A stretch of 64,000 nt of DNA, taken from contig NC_010175.1 in assembly GCF_000018865.1 (NCBI RefSeq), positions 3,472,001 through 3,536,000 on the forward strand, written 5' to 3'. The stretch comes from Chloroflexus aurantiacus J-10-fl. Lineage in GTDB: Bacteria; Chloroflexota; Chloroflexia; Chloroflexales; Chloroflexaceae. Under the pieces are notes generated by a model. That model was not told the origin of the DNA. It ran no database searches and saw only the letters and a list, made by a program, of their open reading frames with translations. Made by a program: the position numbers and the translations under genes. This document shows positions 1 through 8,739 of the stretch, one piece after another. How positions within the stretch are numbered: the first letter of the stretch is position 1; every line of letters starts with the position of its first letter.

Positions 1-4
1 ATTA

Positions 5-1111
5 GTGGCTGAACCGCGGCGGCATCCATGGCGGGCGCTCGCGAGTGGTCTGGCAGCCGCAGCCGGGGCAGCGCTGGCCGGTTGGGTGCTGCGGCGCTAC
101 GTGGATTGGGTGACTGAAGCAGCGGATGTTGATGCACCTGCGCCGAATGCCCACGATCTGCTCTTGCCGGCAGCAGCGGTGTGTGCCGGTACGGTTGGCC
201 TCTCTGCCCTGGTTGGACGCGAGCCTGAGCGTTATATCGAATATAGCGGTAAACACGGTGATTACCGCTGGATTTCCGCCATCCCCCATCCGGCACAGCG
301 CTGGCTGGCCTGGAGTGGATACCTGCTGCATCAGTTCGCGATCTGGGGGTGTATCTACGCTGCTCAACACCAGCGCTTGCCTTACACTACTGCTATGAAG
401 CGACTCAACTGGATTGCGCTGGCCGTTAATGCTGGTGGTGTGGCCCTGCACTATCTCCAGTCGCACTATACCTACGACGGATTGGCGCGTGATGTGCCTG
501 AAGGGAGTGCGCTTGGCTCTGTTGCGTTCATCTTGATGTTGACGCTGGCGCTTGAGGCACCCCGGCGTGGTCTTTTCTTCGGCAGTCGGCGGGTCTTGCC
601 ACCACCTGAGTTAGTCCGCTTTGCCCGGCGCTTTCACGGTTATATCTTCTCGTGGGCATCGACGTACAATTTCTGGTATCATCCTATCGATCCGAAACCG
701 CTGCATTACACCGGTCTCTTTCACACCCTCCTGCTCTTTGTGCAATCGGCACTGATCTACACAAAAGCGCATCGCGACCCGCGCTGGACACTGGTACTGG
801 AGTTGATGGTGCTGCCACATGCAGTTGTTTCGACTCTCTACAAGCGGAGCGGGTTGGGTGCAATGTTTACCTTCAGCCTGCTCGCGATGTTCGTCATTAA
901 TCAGATGCACGGCCTGGGACTCTCGCAACGAGCGCGGTGGACAATCGGTGCCGCGTATGCAACAACCGCATTGACCTATTGCGGTGTACGTCGTGAGTGG
1001 CATCGTTTACCTGATATTCTGCGCATACCGATTCTTGAATATGGAGTGCTGGGCATTTTAGTCTTGCTGTCGCTACTCATGCGGGTAGTGCGTCAGTCTA
1101 AAGAGCGATAG
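5..1111 (+). CDS. Polytopic membrane protein of unknown function
   Basis: I do not recognise this 368-residue protein. It starts with GTG at 5, but the frame stays open to the window edge, so the true start may lie upstream. About nine or ten hydrophobic stretches can be seen (roughly residues 13-30, 52-70, 99-117, 134-153, 170-185, 236-252, 263-279, 286-300, 310-326 and 341-360), so it is an integral membrane protein of the cytoplasmic membrane. The middle part is rich in aromatic and His residues (SWASTYNFWYHP near 215-226), but no metal or cofactor motif is convincing. It ends in a basic tail. It stands alone, followed by a 640-bp gap. The frame is certain, the function unknown. Confidence 0.75.
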   Translation: MAEPRRHPWRALASGLAAAAGAALAGWVLRRYVDWVTEAADVDAPAPNAHDLLLPAAAVCAGTVGLSALVGREPERYIEYSGKHGDYRWISAIPHPAQRWLAWSGYLLHQFAIWGCIYAAQHQRLPYTTAMKRLNWIALAVNAGGVALHYLQSHYTYDGLARDVPEGSALGSVAFILMLTLALEAPRRGLFFGSRRVLPPPELVRFARRFHGYIFSWASTYNFWYHPIDPKPLHYTGLFHTLLLFVQSALIYTKAHRDPRWTLVLELMVLPHAVVSTLYKRSGLGAMFTFSLLAMFVINQMHGLGLSQRARWTIGAAYATTALTYCGVRREWHRLPDILRIPILEYGVLGILVLLSLLMRVVRQSKER

Positions 1112-1308
1112 CTTGCCAACAAGACCTGGAACGTCGCTCAGCAAACTTGCTATTACGATGCCTTGCTGTAGTACAGGCAGGTATTTACAGCGTACATGAA
1201 GCAACGTATCCTGATCCAGCACACCGATCAGGAAGAGGGCAGTGTTGTCGTCCATCTACAGTTGGGTTGCCTCTTGCCGCCGTTGGGCGGGCTGTACCGT
1301 GGACGGGC

Positions 1309-1392
1309 TGAAGCCCTGCCTGACAGCGTGCAAGCCCTGCAGGGTCTGGGGGCACTCTTCCCCGTCGTCAGGCCAGTCCCGCAGGGGCTTCA
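1309..1392. other. Branched inverted-repeat element, possible structured RNA
   Basis: The outer arms TGAAGCCC(TGC) at 1309-1319 and GCAGGGGCTTCA at 1381-1392 are complementary with one bulge. CCTGAC at 1319-1324 then pairs with GTCAGG at 1367-1372. Inside lie a perfect CCCTGCAGGG palindrome and a GGGG...CCCC hairpin. This gives a closed stem with two inner hairpins, like a three-way junction. It matches no RNA family I know and could equally be a DNA-level repeat. Confidence 0.45.
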
Positions 1393-1502
1393 AGGAATTG
1401 AGGTAGGGTTTTAACCCGCCGACTCGCCGGCCATCACCCCTGCTCCCGCACGCGAGCTATGCAGTATTCGAGTTATGGGTAATGCATAGCCTACACACGG
1501 GT

Positions 1503-1600
1503 GAGGGGAGACCAGAAGCTGGCGCTGGAGCTTCCTGCCTCCACTCCTCTGTGCGCGGTAGAGGGGAAACCAGAAGTCTGTGCCAGAGTGTTCCGACATG
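1503..1600. repeat. Short imperfect direct repeat
   Basis: GAGGGGAGACCAGAAG at 1503-1518 recurs as GAGGGGAAACCAGAAG at 1561-1576. The sequences after each copy also resemble one another (GCTGGAG... and GTGCCAGAG...). It may be a degenerate tandem duplication of about 58 bp. Confidence 0.45.
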
Positions 1601-1752
1601 GCAGCAGTTGCATTCCTGGAGAGGTAAGGTGTGCTGGTAAAGCATCCCGTTAATTCAAACCTTAGCACTTTGTCATCCAGGAAACCTTTGCCTCACAATG
1701 ACGTTATGGTAGTATAGGTACAACATCGAACCATTGCTGCATACGGTCACTT

Positions 1753-4128
1753 ATGCATCGCTTCGCCTCCTGGCTGCTCATCGTGAGCTTCGTTGTTATC
1801 GCCAATCCGGTCCACGCCCAGCCGACCGGTGGATGGAGCGTGGCTGAGTTTCTCGCCCGGCAGCCCGGCCCCTTGAAAGAACTCGATGTTGACGGGAAAC
1901 CTGCGGCCCAGATTATCGAAGAGCAGAGCATTTACTTCGGCGTCAGTCCATTCCTTACCCTGGCCCTGCTCGAAGCAACAGCGGGTCTAATCAGCGATCC
2001 TGCTCCGCCAGCAACCGCCTTGAGTCACCCCTTCGGCCTGCACGGCCCTACCGGTTTCGCCGAACAGATCACATGGGTTAACCGGGAATTACGGGCTGGA
2101 TTGGGACCGTATCAGCAACCGCCAACCATTCGATTACAAGATGGGTTGACACTCACCATCTCACTTGATGAGCCGGCTGAGTGGATTGCCATGAAGCGAT
2201 TTCTGGCTCAGGGCCGTGATTCGGTGACATGGCTGGCAGCAGTGAAAGCAACCGCAGCGGCACTTCGTACCTATTTCGATGGTCAGCTCGCGCCACCTGT
2301 CGTGGTGACGACCGATGTTACCGGTTGGTTACGGGCGCCATGGCCGATGGGTACGCGGGTCAACCATCTTGCCTACTTCGATCATCTTTACCCAATGGTC
2401 GATACCGGGGGTGATGGCAACAATGAAATGGTTGACTATCTTGGCCGGCGAAACGTGCAATACAATAGCCACGATGGTCATGATTATGTTTTCCCGGATG
2501 CACCGTTCTCCACTCCGATCCTTGCTGCCGCAAGTGGTACGGCGTATGCGTTTCGTGAGTCACGGGGTCTTGGCGTTGTCATTGTTCATCCCAACGGCTA
2601 CGAGACCGTCTACTGGCATTTGAGTGCATTTGCACCCATCTTCAACGAGGGCAATGGGGTGCGCGTTGCAACCGGTCAGCAGATTGGTGTGAGCGGTGCC
2701 AGTGGGGTGAGCGGAACTCCGCATCTGCACTTTGAAGTCCGGCGCTGGGAAGGGGGTATTCGCAAACAGGTTGATCCGTATGGCTGGTTCGGCCCCGGCC
2801 CCGATCCCTGCCCGGCCTACGCCGGTTGTGCAGCCAGTACCTGGCTCTGGCATCCTGATCTAATCGGCACCTACGATTTCACACCGCCTGATTACATGCC
2901 ACCAGTGTCTGACACCACACCGCCAATTGGTACGATGCGTGTCGCACCGCCCGACCATCTCCGCCTTGCCGTGAGTTTCGATGGGCATGCGCTCCAGACA
3001 GTTGGTCAGAGCATCCCATACCTCAGTGGCAATCCACGCTTTACCGGCGGTCGCTTCGGTCAGGCAATGGTGAGCGACAACGCCATCGTTGCCTTACCCA
3101 CGACCGGCAACCTCGATCTTGAACGAGGAACCATAAGTTTATGGGTTGAGATACCGACCACCTTCCCCGGCAATAGCCTTAATCGCCACTATCTGTTTGC
3201 GACGAGTGCCGAACCGGAAGGGGTGCCTGTCTATACTGGAACCCTGGCCCTGCGCCGGGATCGGTCTGGAACCGATAGTCGTGCGCAGTGGACGTTCTGG
3301 ACGGTGGGTGATGCCACCAGCGGCGAAGACCTGCTGAGCGTACCGGATACGTTGAGTGCCGGCTGGCACCATTTTGCGGTGATCTGGGATGCTGCGAATG
3401 GGTATAAAGCCCTCTACATCGATGGCGTGTTGGTTGCCGAGCGGAATAACGCCGTCTTACCGTATCTTCCTGGTGCGCTGCTGTATATCGGACGCTTTAG
3501 CGCCGGTAGTCCCGCTGCCGGCGTGGCAATTGACGACCTGGCGATCTTTGCTAATCCCTTATCACCAGCCGAAATTGCTGTTCTTGCCACAGCACCAGCC
3601 CTGTCCCCCGATCCGGTCGTTGTCAATGAACCCACAATCCGCATTGACACCAATGCTATGGACGACAACGGTGGCATTGTTGCGGTGACGTTGAGCATTA
3701 ACGGTGAGCAGAGCGATCCGTTACCGTATTACGACAGCTATCGCTGGAGTTTACCGTCAGTTGAAGGCGATCATGTGGTAGAGGTGTCCTACGTTGATCG
3801 AGCGGGAAACACGACTGTTGTATCGCAGACAGTAACGCTCAATCTGCCACCACGTGCCGGCATCCAGACTGAGTGGCTCGAAACTGACACTGTGCGATTG
3901 CGCTTCGATTCCCACGATCAAGATACACCACTGGATGTACAACTGAGTACCACCCCCGATTTCGCCACGGCAGCCTGGCTACCGCTGGTACCGGAAATCC
4001 GCTGGCGATGGGAGGCTGGCGAAACCCGCCAGCTCTTCGTCCGTGTGCGTGATGCAACAGGACTGGTTAGTGAGCCGATGGCTGTCCCGCTGTGGCATCA
4101 GGTCTTTGTGCCGTTGATGCAGCGGTGA
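1753..4128 (+). CDS. Secreted M23 peptidase with LamG-like domain
   Basis: This 791-residue protein has a signal peptide (about 1-23, ending VHA). An M23/LytM zinc metallopeptidase domain lies near residues 235-345, with the HxGxD motif at H240/G242/D244 and HLH at 324-326, both zinc-binding motifs of peptidoglycan endopeptidases. A concanavalin/LamG-like beta-sandwich follows (about 395-610), then an Ig-like stretch (about 620-700). The last residues are VFVPLMQR, a tail also seen on the next secreted protein. It probably cuts or binds cell-wall or sheath material outside the membrane. The ATG start fits the signal peptide. The 200 residues between signal peptide and peptidase domain are unassigned. 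Confidence 0.88.
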   Translation: MHRFASWLLIVSFVVIANPVHAQPTGGWSVAEFLARQPGPLKELDVDGKPAAQIIEEQSIYFGVSPFLTLALLEATAGLISDPAPPATALSHPFGLHGPTGFAEQITWVNRELRAGLGPYQQPPTIRLQDGLTLTISLDEPAEWIAMKRFLAQGRDSVTWLAAVKATAAALRTYFDGQLAPPVVVTTDVTGWLRAPWPMGTRVNHLAYFDHLYPMVDTGGDGNNEMVDYLGRRNVQYNSHDGHDYVFPDAPFSTPILAAASGTAYAFRESRGLGVVIVHPNGYETVYWHLSAFAPIFNEGNGVRVATGQQIGVSGASGVSGTPHLHFEVRRWEGGIRKQVDPYGWFGPGPDPCPAYAGCAASTWLWHPDLIGTYDFTPPDYMPPVSDTTPPIGTMRVAPPDHLRLAVSFDGHALQTVGQSIPYLSGNPRFTGGRFGQAMVSDNAIVALPTTGNLDLERGTISLWVEIPTTFPGNSLNRHYLFATSAEPEGVPVYTGTLALRRDRSGTDSRAQWTFWTVGDATSGEDLLSVPDTLSAGWHHFAVIWDAANGYKALYIDGVLVAERNNAVLPYLPGALLYIGRFSAGSPAAGVAIDDLAIFANPLSPAEIAVLATAPALSPDPVVVNEPTIRIDTNAMDDNGGIVAVTLSINGEQSDPLPYYDSYRWSLPSVEGDHVVEVSYVDRAGNTTVVSQTVTLNLPPRAGIQTEWLETDTVRLRFDSHDQDTPLDVQLSTTPDFATAAWLPLVPEIRWRWEAGETRQLFVRVRDATGLVSEPMAVPLWHQVFVPLMQR

Positions 4129-4369
4129 TTGCGTTGCCTGCCAGCACCGGCAATAAGCTCTACTGCCGAAGCTGTTGGGAATGAAACCCTACCATCGGCG
4201 TGCTGGATCATTCCGTTACACACAATTGAAGATGACCACCCTTACATTAATACACTATTCAAAGCATACACATCATCAATGCTTAATGTCGGTATTACAC
4301 TCATTTAATACAACTTTTTTATATTGGTAGATGCATGTGTCCGTGTGTAAGCTTAAAGGAACGGTTGCC

Positions 4370-5986
4370 ATGTATCTACGCAAATTGACCACGTTCGTCA
4401 TTGCTGTGCTGTTGCTCGTTGTGATTTTTCCACTGCCCGTCCTCGCGTCATCAATCCACCCCACATTCACGCTTCTTGCTACGTATTCAACCGGTCTTGG
4501 CGAAGCTTCTGCTGAAACTGTTGCGGTCAGCAACAATCGCTTGTACGTAACGAATAGCGCCGATAACTCACTCGATATCGTCGAGCTCAGCGATACCCCC
4601 AGTCTGACTCGCACCAATCGTATCGATCTCTCTGCCTACGGTGCTGGACCGAATAGTGTTGCAGTACGGGGCAATCTGGTTGTGGTGGCAGTTGAAGCTG
4701 ATCCGAAAACCGATCCCGGCTCGGTGGTCTTTTTTGATGCCCAGGGACAGTTCATCAATCAGGTTCAGGTTGGTGTATTACCTGATATGTTGACATTCAC
4801 CCCGGATGGCGCACGCCTGTTAGTTGCCAACGAAGGCGAGCCAAATGATGACTACACGATTGATCCCTATGGAACAATCAGTGTTATCCCAGTCGACGGT
4901 GATATTTCAGCCTTGACCGATGCTGATGTCATTAGTATAGGCTTTGCCGATTTCGAGATTAGCGGTGCCCGACGGAGTCAATTTGATACGGATACCCGCA
5001 TCTTTGGGCCAACTGCAGGTGATCCTGATGCAGTGCAAAAGAATCTGGAGCCTGAATATATCACGGTAACTGCTGACAGCCAGACTGCGTATGTTACCCT
5101 CCAGGAGAATAATGCCATTGCCAGAATTAACCTGCAAACTTCCAGTGTCGAGTGGGTGCGCTCACTCGGTTTAAAGAATCATCTGCTGGCCGGCAATGGA
5201 TTGGATGCCAGTGACAGGGATAATGCCATCAACATTGCTAACTGGCCGGTTTACGGTATGTACCAACCGGATGCAATTGCCTCCTACACGGTTGGAAGTC
5301 AGTTGTATCTGGTAACTGTTAATGAGGGCGATGCACGAGCTTACAGTGGTTTTAATGAAGAGGTGCGCCTGGGAAGCAACAGTTATCAGCTCGATCCTAC
5401 CGAATTTCCGAATGCAACTGCACTGAAAGCAAACACAGCCCTGGGCCGCCTGACTGTTAGTAATGCGAGTGGTGATTTCGACAACGATGGTCAATTTGAC
5501 CAGATTCACGTATTTGGTGCTCGTTCCTTCTCGATCTGGAACGGTAACGGCGAGTTAGTATTCGACAGTGGCGACCAGATTGAGAGGATCGTTGCTGCAA
5601 CGTATCCTGAATTTTTCAACAGTAACAATGATGAAAACGACTTTGATAGCCGGAGCGATAACAAAGGTCCCGAACCAGAGGGGCTGACGCTTGGTGTGAT
5701 CGGCGGTCGAACCTACGCATTTGTCGCACTGGAACGGCAGGGTGGTGCTATGATCTTCGATGTGAGCACACCTGACATGCCGACATTCGTGCAATATGTC
5801 AACAATCGCACCTTCAGCGGTGACACTGTTGGTCCGGATAGTGGCCCAGAAATCGTTCTCTTCATACCGGCAAACCAGAGTCCAACCGGACGGGCATTAC
5901 TTTTCCTGGCCAATGAGATTACCGGGACAGTCAGCATATACGAGGCAGGCTGGCGAGTCTTTATGCCAATTATTCAGCGCTCATAA
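4370..5986 (+). CDS. Secreted choice-of-anchor-I-type beta-propeller protein
   Basis: The frame opens at 4331, but the ATG at 4370 follows AAAGGA and gives a clean signal peptide (MYLRKL then a hydrophobic run ending VLA), so I chose it (538 residues). The body carries repeated beta-propeller strands such as LTFTPDGARLLVANEGEP and NSVAVRGNLVVVAVE. This resembles the choice-of-anchor-I family, related to surface glycoproteins with YncE-like propellers. Acidic loops (DNDGQFDQIHVFG, SNNDENDFD) could bind calcium. It ends VFMPIIQRS, nearly the same tail as the M23 protein upstream. It is presumably exported and surface-attached. Substrate and role are unknown; the family assignment is from memory of its conserved GEPNDDYTIDPYG segment. 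Confidence 0.8.
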   Translation: MYLRKLTTFVIAVLLLVVIFPLPVLASSIHPTFTLLATYSTGLGEASAETVAVSNNRLYVTNSADNSLDIVELSDTPSLTRTNRIDLSAYGAGPNSVAVRGNLVVVAVEADPKTDPGSVVFFDAQGQFINQVQVGVLPDMLTFTPDGARLLVANEGEPNDDYTIDPYGTISVIPVDGDISALTDADVISIGFADFEISGARRSQFDTDTRIFGPTAGDPDAVQKNLEPEYITVTADSQTAYVTLQENNAIARINLQTSSVEWVRSLGLKNHLLAGNGLDASDRDNAINIANWPVYGMYQPDAIASYTVGSQLYLVTVNEGDARAYSGFNEEVRLGSNSYQLDPTEFPNATALKANTALGRLTVSNASGDFDNDGQFDQIHVFGARSFSIWNGNGELVFDSGDQIERIVAATYPEFFNSNNDENDFDSRSDNKGPEPEGLTLGVIGGRTYAFVALERQGGAMIFDVSTPDMPTFVQYVNNRTFSGDTVGPDSGPEIVLFIPANQSPTGRALLFLANEITGTVSIYEAGWRVFMPIIQRS

Positions 5987-6419
5987 CTGGTATCAGAGCC
6001 TGTTATGCACATTTGCCATCGAAGGTAGTACGCTTGAGCGCGAGGGGGTGTAAGGTTGGACGAATATCGATCTGAACCTCACCACTGCCTATTGCAGCAT
6101 AAACGACAAACCAACTGCCGTGATAGTCAAATAATGGGCATGAATGCCACTATGTTGTAACATGCTGCACTCAAATGGACCAACGGAATAGCTGTGCTCA
6201 GGATCGAGCTATAAGCATCTGGCGTAACATGCAGTGAGTGCGGAAGTAAGGCTTCCGCACTCCAGACAGACGGAATCGATCCGTGAGGTGTGGAAGATAT
6301 ACTATCAAGCAGGGTTGCTTCCTGAGGGGATGGATGATTTCACGTATGACCTACAACATTCACAACAGGTTCCAGTAGCAACAAGGATCACGTTCCTACA
6401 TTGCCTGTCATCCGTTCGA
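5987..6419. other. Gene-free gap between convergent genes
   Basis: No convincing gene. The stretch contains one copy of the GCGG/CCGCACTCC hairpin family (6236-6262) and a small ATGTTGTAACAT palindrome near 6151. The two neighbouring genes converge here. Confidence 0.55.
6236..6262. repeat. REP-like hairpin, CCGCACTCCA family
   Basis: GAGTGCGGAAG (6236-6246) and CTTCCGCACTC (6252-6262) form an 11-bp stem with a 5-nt loop. The same design followed by CACTCCA occurs at 20317, 33170 and 59523. Confidence 0.75.
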
Positions 6420-6797
6420 TCACCTTCCCCGCCACCAGGCCAGCACCAGCCCACCGAGCAGGTGTAATGCCAGCACACTGACAAAATAGACCGTGTGCGG
6501 CCCTACCGTCTGGCGCGCCGCATCGGGGGTGAGGATGGTTTCGATGCGGGCAGCCACGAAGGGCGTGAAAAAGTAGAGCGCACCACAGCACGCAGCGGCC
6601 AGACGCCACTCGTGGCGCCGGATAGCAATCCATCCGAGCAAGCCACTGAGTGGTGTAATCAGAATGACCAATGCCAGCCAGCGCAAGAGTTCCGGGCTGC
6701 GATTGTCACCGATCTGGGTGTAGACTGCGACAGCAATAATCCACCCGGCCAGGCTGGCAAGCACAATGGCAAAGAATGTCCGGTAGTCGCGCATCAT
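6420..6797 (-). CDS. Small four-helix membrane protein
   Basis: I do not recognise this 125-residue protein. It has four hydrophobic segments (about residues 8-27, 37-58, 65-84 and 100-120), which makes it integral to the membrane. It starts at 6797 (two consecutive ATG codons) just 4 bp after the stop of the DUF4139 gene, so the two are very likely co-transcribed and possibly translationally coupled. The short polar loops show no catalytic motif. Confidence 0.7.
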   Translation of the reverse strand: MMRDYRTFFAIVLASLAGWIIAVAVYTQIGDNRSPELLRWLALVILITPLSGLLGWIAIRRHEWRLAAACCGALYFFTPFVAARIETILTPDAARQTVGPHTVYFVSVLALHLLGGLVLAWWRGR

Positions 6798-6801
6798 GGG
6801 T

Positions 6802-8739
6802 TTACGCTGTACGTTTCAGTGCAGAAAGGCGCTGTAACCGACGTTCGATCTGCGCTGTGAGTTTTTCGATGGTGGTCTGTTGTTCGGCTATTGATCTGGC
6901 GATCTGCTCGAACTGATCTTCGAGCTGTGCCAGGGTCGCGACGTAACGCTGACGCAATGCCCCCTCTTCACCAGTGCTGCGCAGTGGTTCAATGGTCTGG
7001 CGCAGGTGTTGCTGGCGCTCCAGGATACGTCGCTGTTCGACTTCGTGTTCGGCGATCATCCTGCGCGCCTTGTCAATCTGGCGGTAGAGTTTGAGCACTC
7101 CGCTAAGCTGCTGAAAGGTCGCTTCGTCGAGCAGTTTGTCGCGGAGGAAGTGTTGCAACTGTTCGCCGGTGAGACTGCTGATTGACTGGCTGCGCGAGAG
7201 TAGCCGTCGCTCGCACACTGTGAACACCGTTTGATCAGCAGCCGGTACATTCACTGCCCAACGTGCGATGAAACCCTCTTCGCTGAGGGGCGGTGGTGTG
7301 TCTATCAGTTCGGTATGAGCAGTGCGGTGATGCTCGATGATCACGGTAGATGGTGTATGCAGAGTGCTGATGATCGTATATTGCCGGAACAAGAGCATAT
7401 ATTCATCGATCAATAGATCACTATCGTGAAGCCGAATCCCGTGGAGATGGCGGGTCTCATGCGTCGTTTCCAGTACCGTCACCCCCAATTCAACAGCGTG
7501 GAAGACAGTGAACCCGGCACCGGCACGGGTGAATGGTAGTACCGCTTCACCGGCGTATTCGCCATTGATCAGCACGGTGACCGGCCCTTGCTCCAGGGTG
7601 AGGTCAGTCTCGTTCTTGAGCCGAATGGCGGCCAGGGGGTGTTTGTCCAGCCGACGCTGATTGTACACCAGCTCTCGCGCCCCGCTGATCTGTGATCCAA
7701 CGATAGGCGCCATTGCCGATTGACCTCGTCCGACACTGACCGGCTGCGTGACCCGATACGCAAAGAGCGCCCCCTGATCTTCACCCACCGCGACCGCACG
7801 TACACTGTCGGTTACCGTCTCAATGGTCAGGGCGGGAGCGGGGGCAGGTGCTGCCAGTGCCATCGTTTCCACTGCTTCCAGCATCATGTCGTATTCCTGT
7901 GCCGGCATCTTCCGCATACGGGCCATCGGTTTTGGCTGTGGGCGCGGTACATCACCCAGCAAGGGGCGTTCCGGCGTCTGCGGTTCGTATAGACGATACC
8001 GGAACGAAACCGGCTGGCCGGCAACCAGCGTCACCGCAACATCGACCAAATCTTCCTCAAGCTGATTGTCGAACAGCCCCCAACCCTGGAGGAAGCAGCG
8101 TGACGCACCATCGGCACCATCCTCGCAGAGCAGACGATAGCTAACCCGCCAGGCCGGTGCCGGCGCCACGTAGCCGATCAAGAGATCGTGTTCACCCGGT
8201 GTCAGGTGTACGGTCGCCGTGCGGTTGCGCTCGTCGTTTTGGGCAGCGCGCAAAAAGAAGGACAGATCGTGATGCGCCTTTTCATCGACAAGTTCAACTC
8301 GTAACAGATCATCGAGCGCAAACGGACGCACCACCCGCTCTTCCGCGAGGTAGAGACTCACAATAGCTCGACGCAGCGGTTTTTCATCTTCGACATCTAT
8401 CCCAATCACCTGACCGGTGATCGTCTCGCCCTGTTTGCCGGTCAGGGTCAGGCGCACAGTGCGTCCACGCAGATCGCGCAGCAAATCGAGCAGGCTCCGT
8501 TCGTTCGAGAGCTGAATGCTCCCGCGAGCCAGCAGCGCGGCGCGGTCTTCAGGGGTGGCAAAGTCGATGTTGCGCACCTGGCCGCTGCGGTCAATGACAA
8601 CCAGACTCTTCAACACGTCGTCCATTGCCGTCAGGGGAAAGGTGAGCGTTAAGGTGTCACCGCTGAAGGTGCCCTGTCGTTCAAAATAGCCAACACCGTG
8701 TTTGTAGAGCACCATGCGCTTGATGGGTAGACCGGTCAT
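6802..8739 (-). CDS. DUF4139-domain protein
   Basis: This 645-residue protein opens with LPIKRMVLYKHGVGYFERQG, typical of the DUF4139 family (related to the mucoidy-inhibitor MuiA-like proteins). The family function is unknown. There is no signal peptide. The C-terminal 110 residues (about 535-645) are a Glu/Gln/Arg-rich coiled coil that could oligomerise the protein; the middle is predicted mostly beta. Its ATG overlaps the stop of the upstream lipoprotein gene by four bases (ATGA, 8736-8739), so the two are translationally coupled. The overlap links it to a beta-lactamase-fold cell-envelope lipoprotein, which suggests an envelope-related role, but that is inference. Confidence 0.82.
   Translation of the reverse strand: MTGLPIKRMVLYKHGVGYFERQGTFSGDTLTLTFPLTAMDDVLKSLVVIDRSGQVRNIDFATPEDRAALLARGSIQLSNERSLLDLLRDLRGRTVRLTLTGKQGETITGQVIGIDVEDEKPLRRAIVSLYLAEERVVRPFALDDLLRVELVDEKAHHDLSFFLRAAQNDERNRTATVHLTPGEHDLLIGYVAPAPAWRVSYRLLCEDGADGASRCFLQGWGLFDNQLEEDLVDVAVTLVAGQPVSFRYRLYEPQTPERPLLGDVPRPQPKPMARMRKMPAQEYDMMLEAVETMALAAPAPAPALTIETVTDSVRAVAVGEDQGALFAYRVTQPVSVGRGQSAMAPIVGSQISGARELVYNQRRLDKHPLAAIRLKNETDLTLEQGPVTVLINGEYAGEAVLPFTRAGAGFTVFHAVELGVTVLETTHETRHLHGIRLHDSDLLIDEYMLLFRQYTIISTLHTPSTVIIEHHRTAHTELIDTPPPLSEEGFIARWAVNVPAADQTVFTVCERRLLSRSQSISSLTGEQLQHFLRDKLLDEATFQQLSGVLKLYRQIDKARRMIAEHEVEQRRILERQQHLRQTIEPLRSTGEEGALRQRYVATLAQLEDQFEQIARSIAEQQTTIEKLTAQIERRLQRLSALKRTA

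Larger units (their letters stand above)
1112..1752. other. Gene-free gap with secondary-structure elements
   Basis: No reading frame here looks coding. The stretch holds a branched inverted-repeat element (1309-1392) and a 16-bp imperfect direct repeat 58 bp apart (1503 and 1561). The last 70 bases are AT-richer and probably carry the promoter of the M23 gene. Confidence 0.6.

Noticed and set aside
1753-5986. Horizontal transfer of the two secreted proteins
   Set aside because: Codon use and base composition look like those of their neighbours, and no mobile gene or tRNA junction flanks them.
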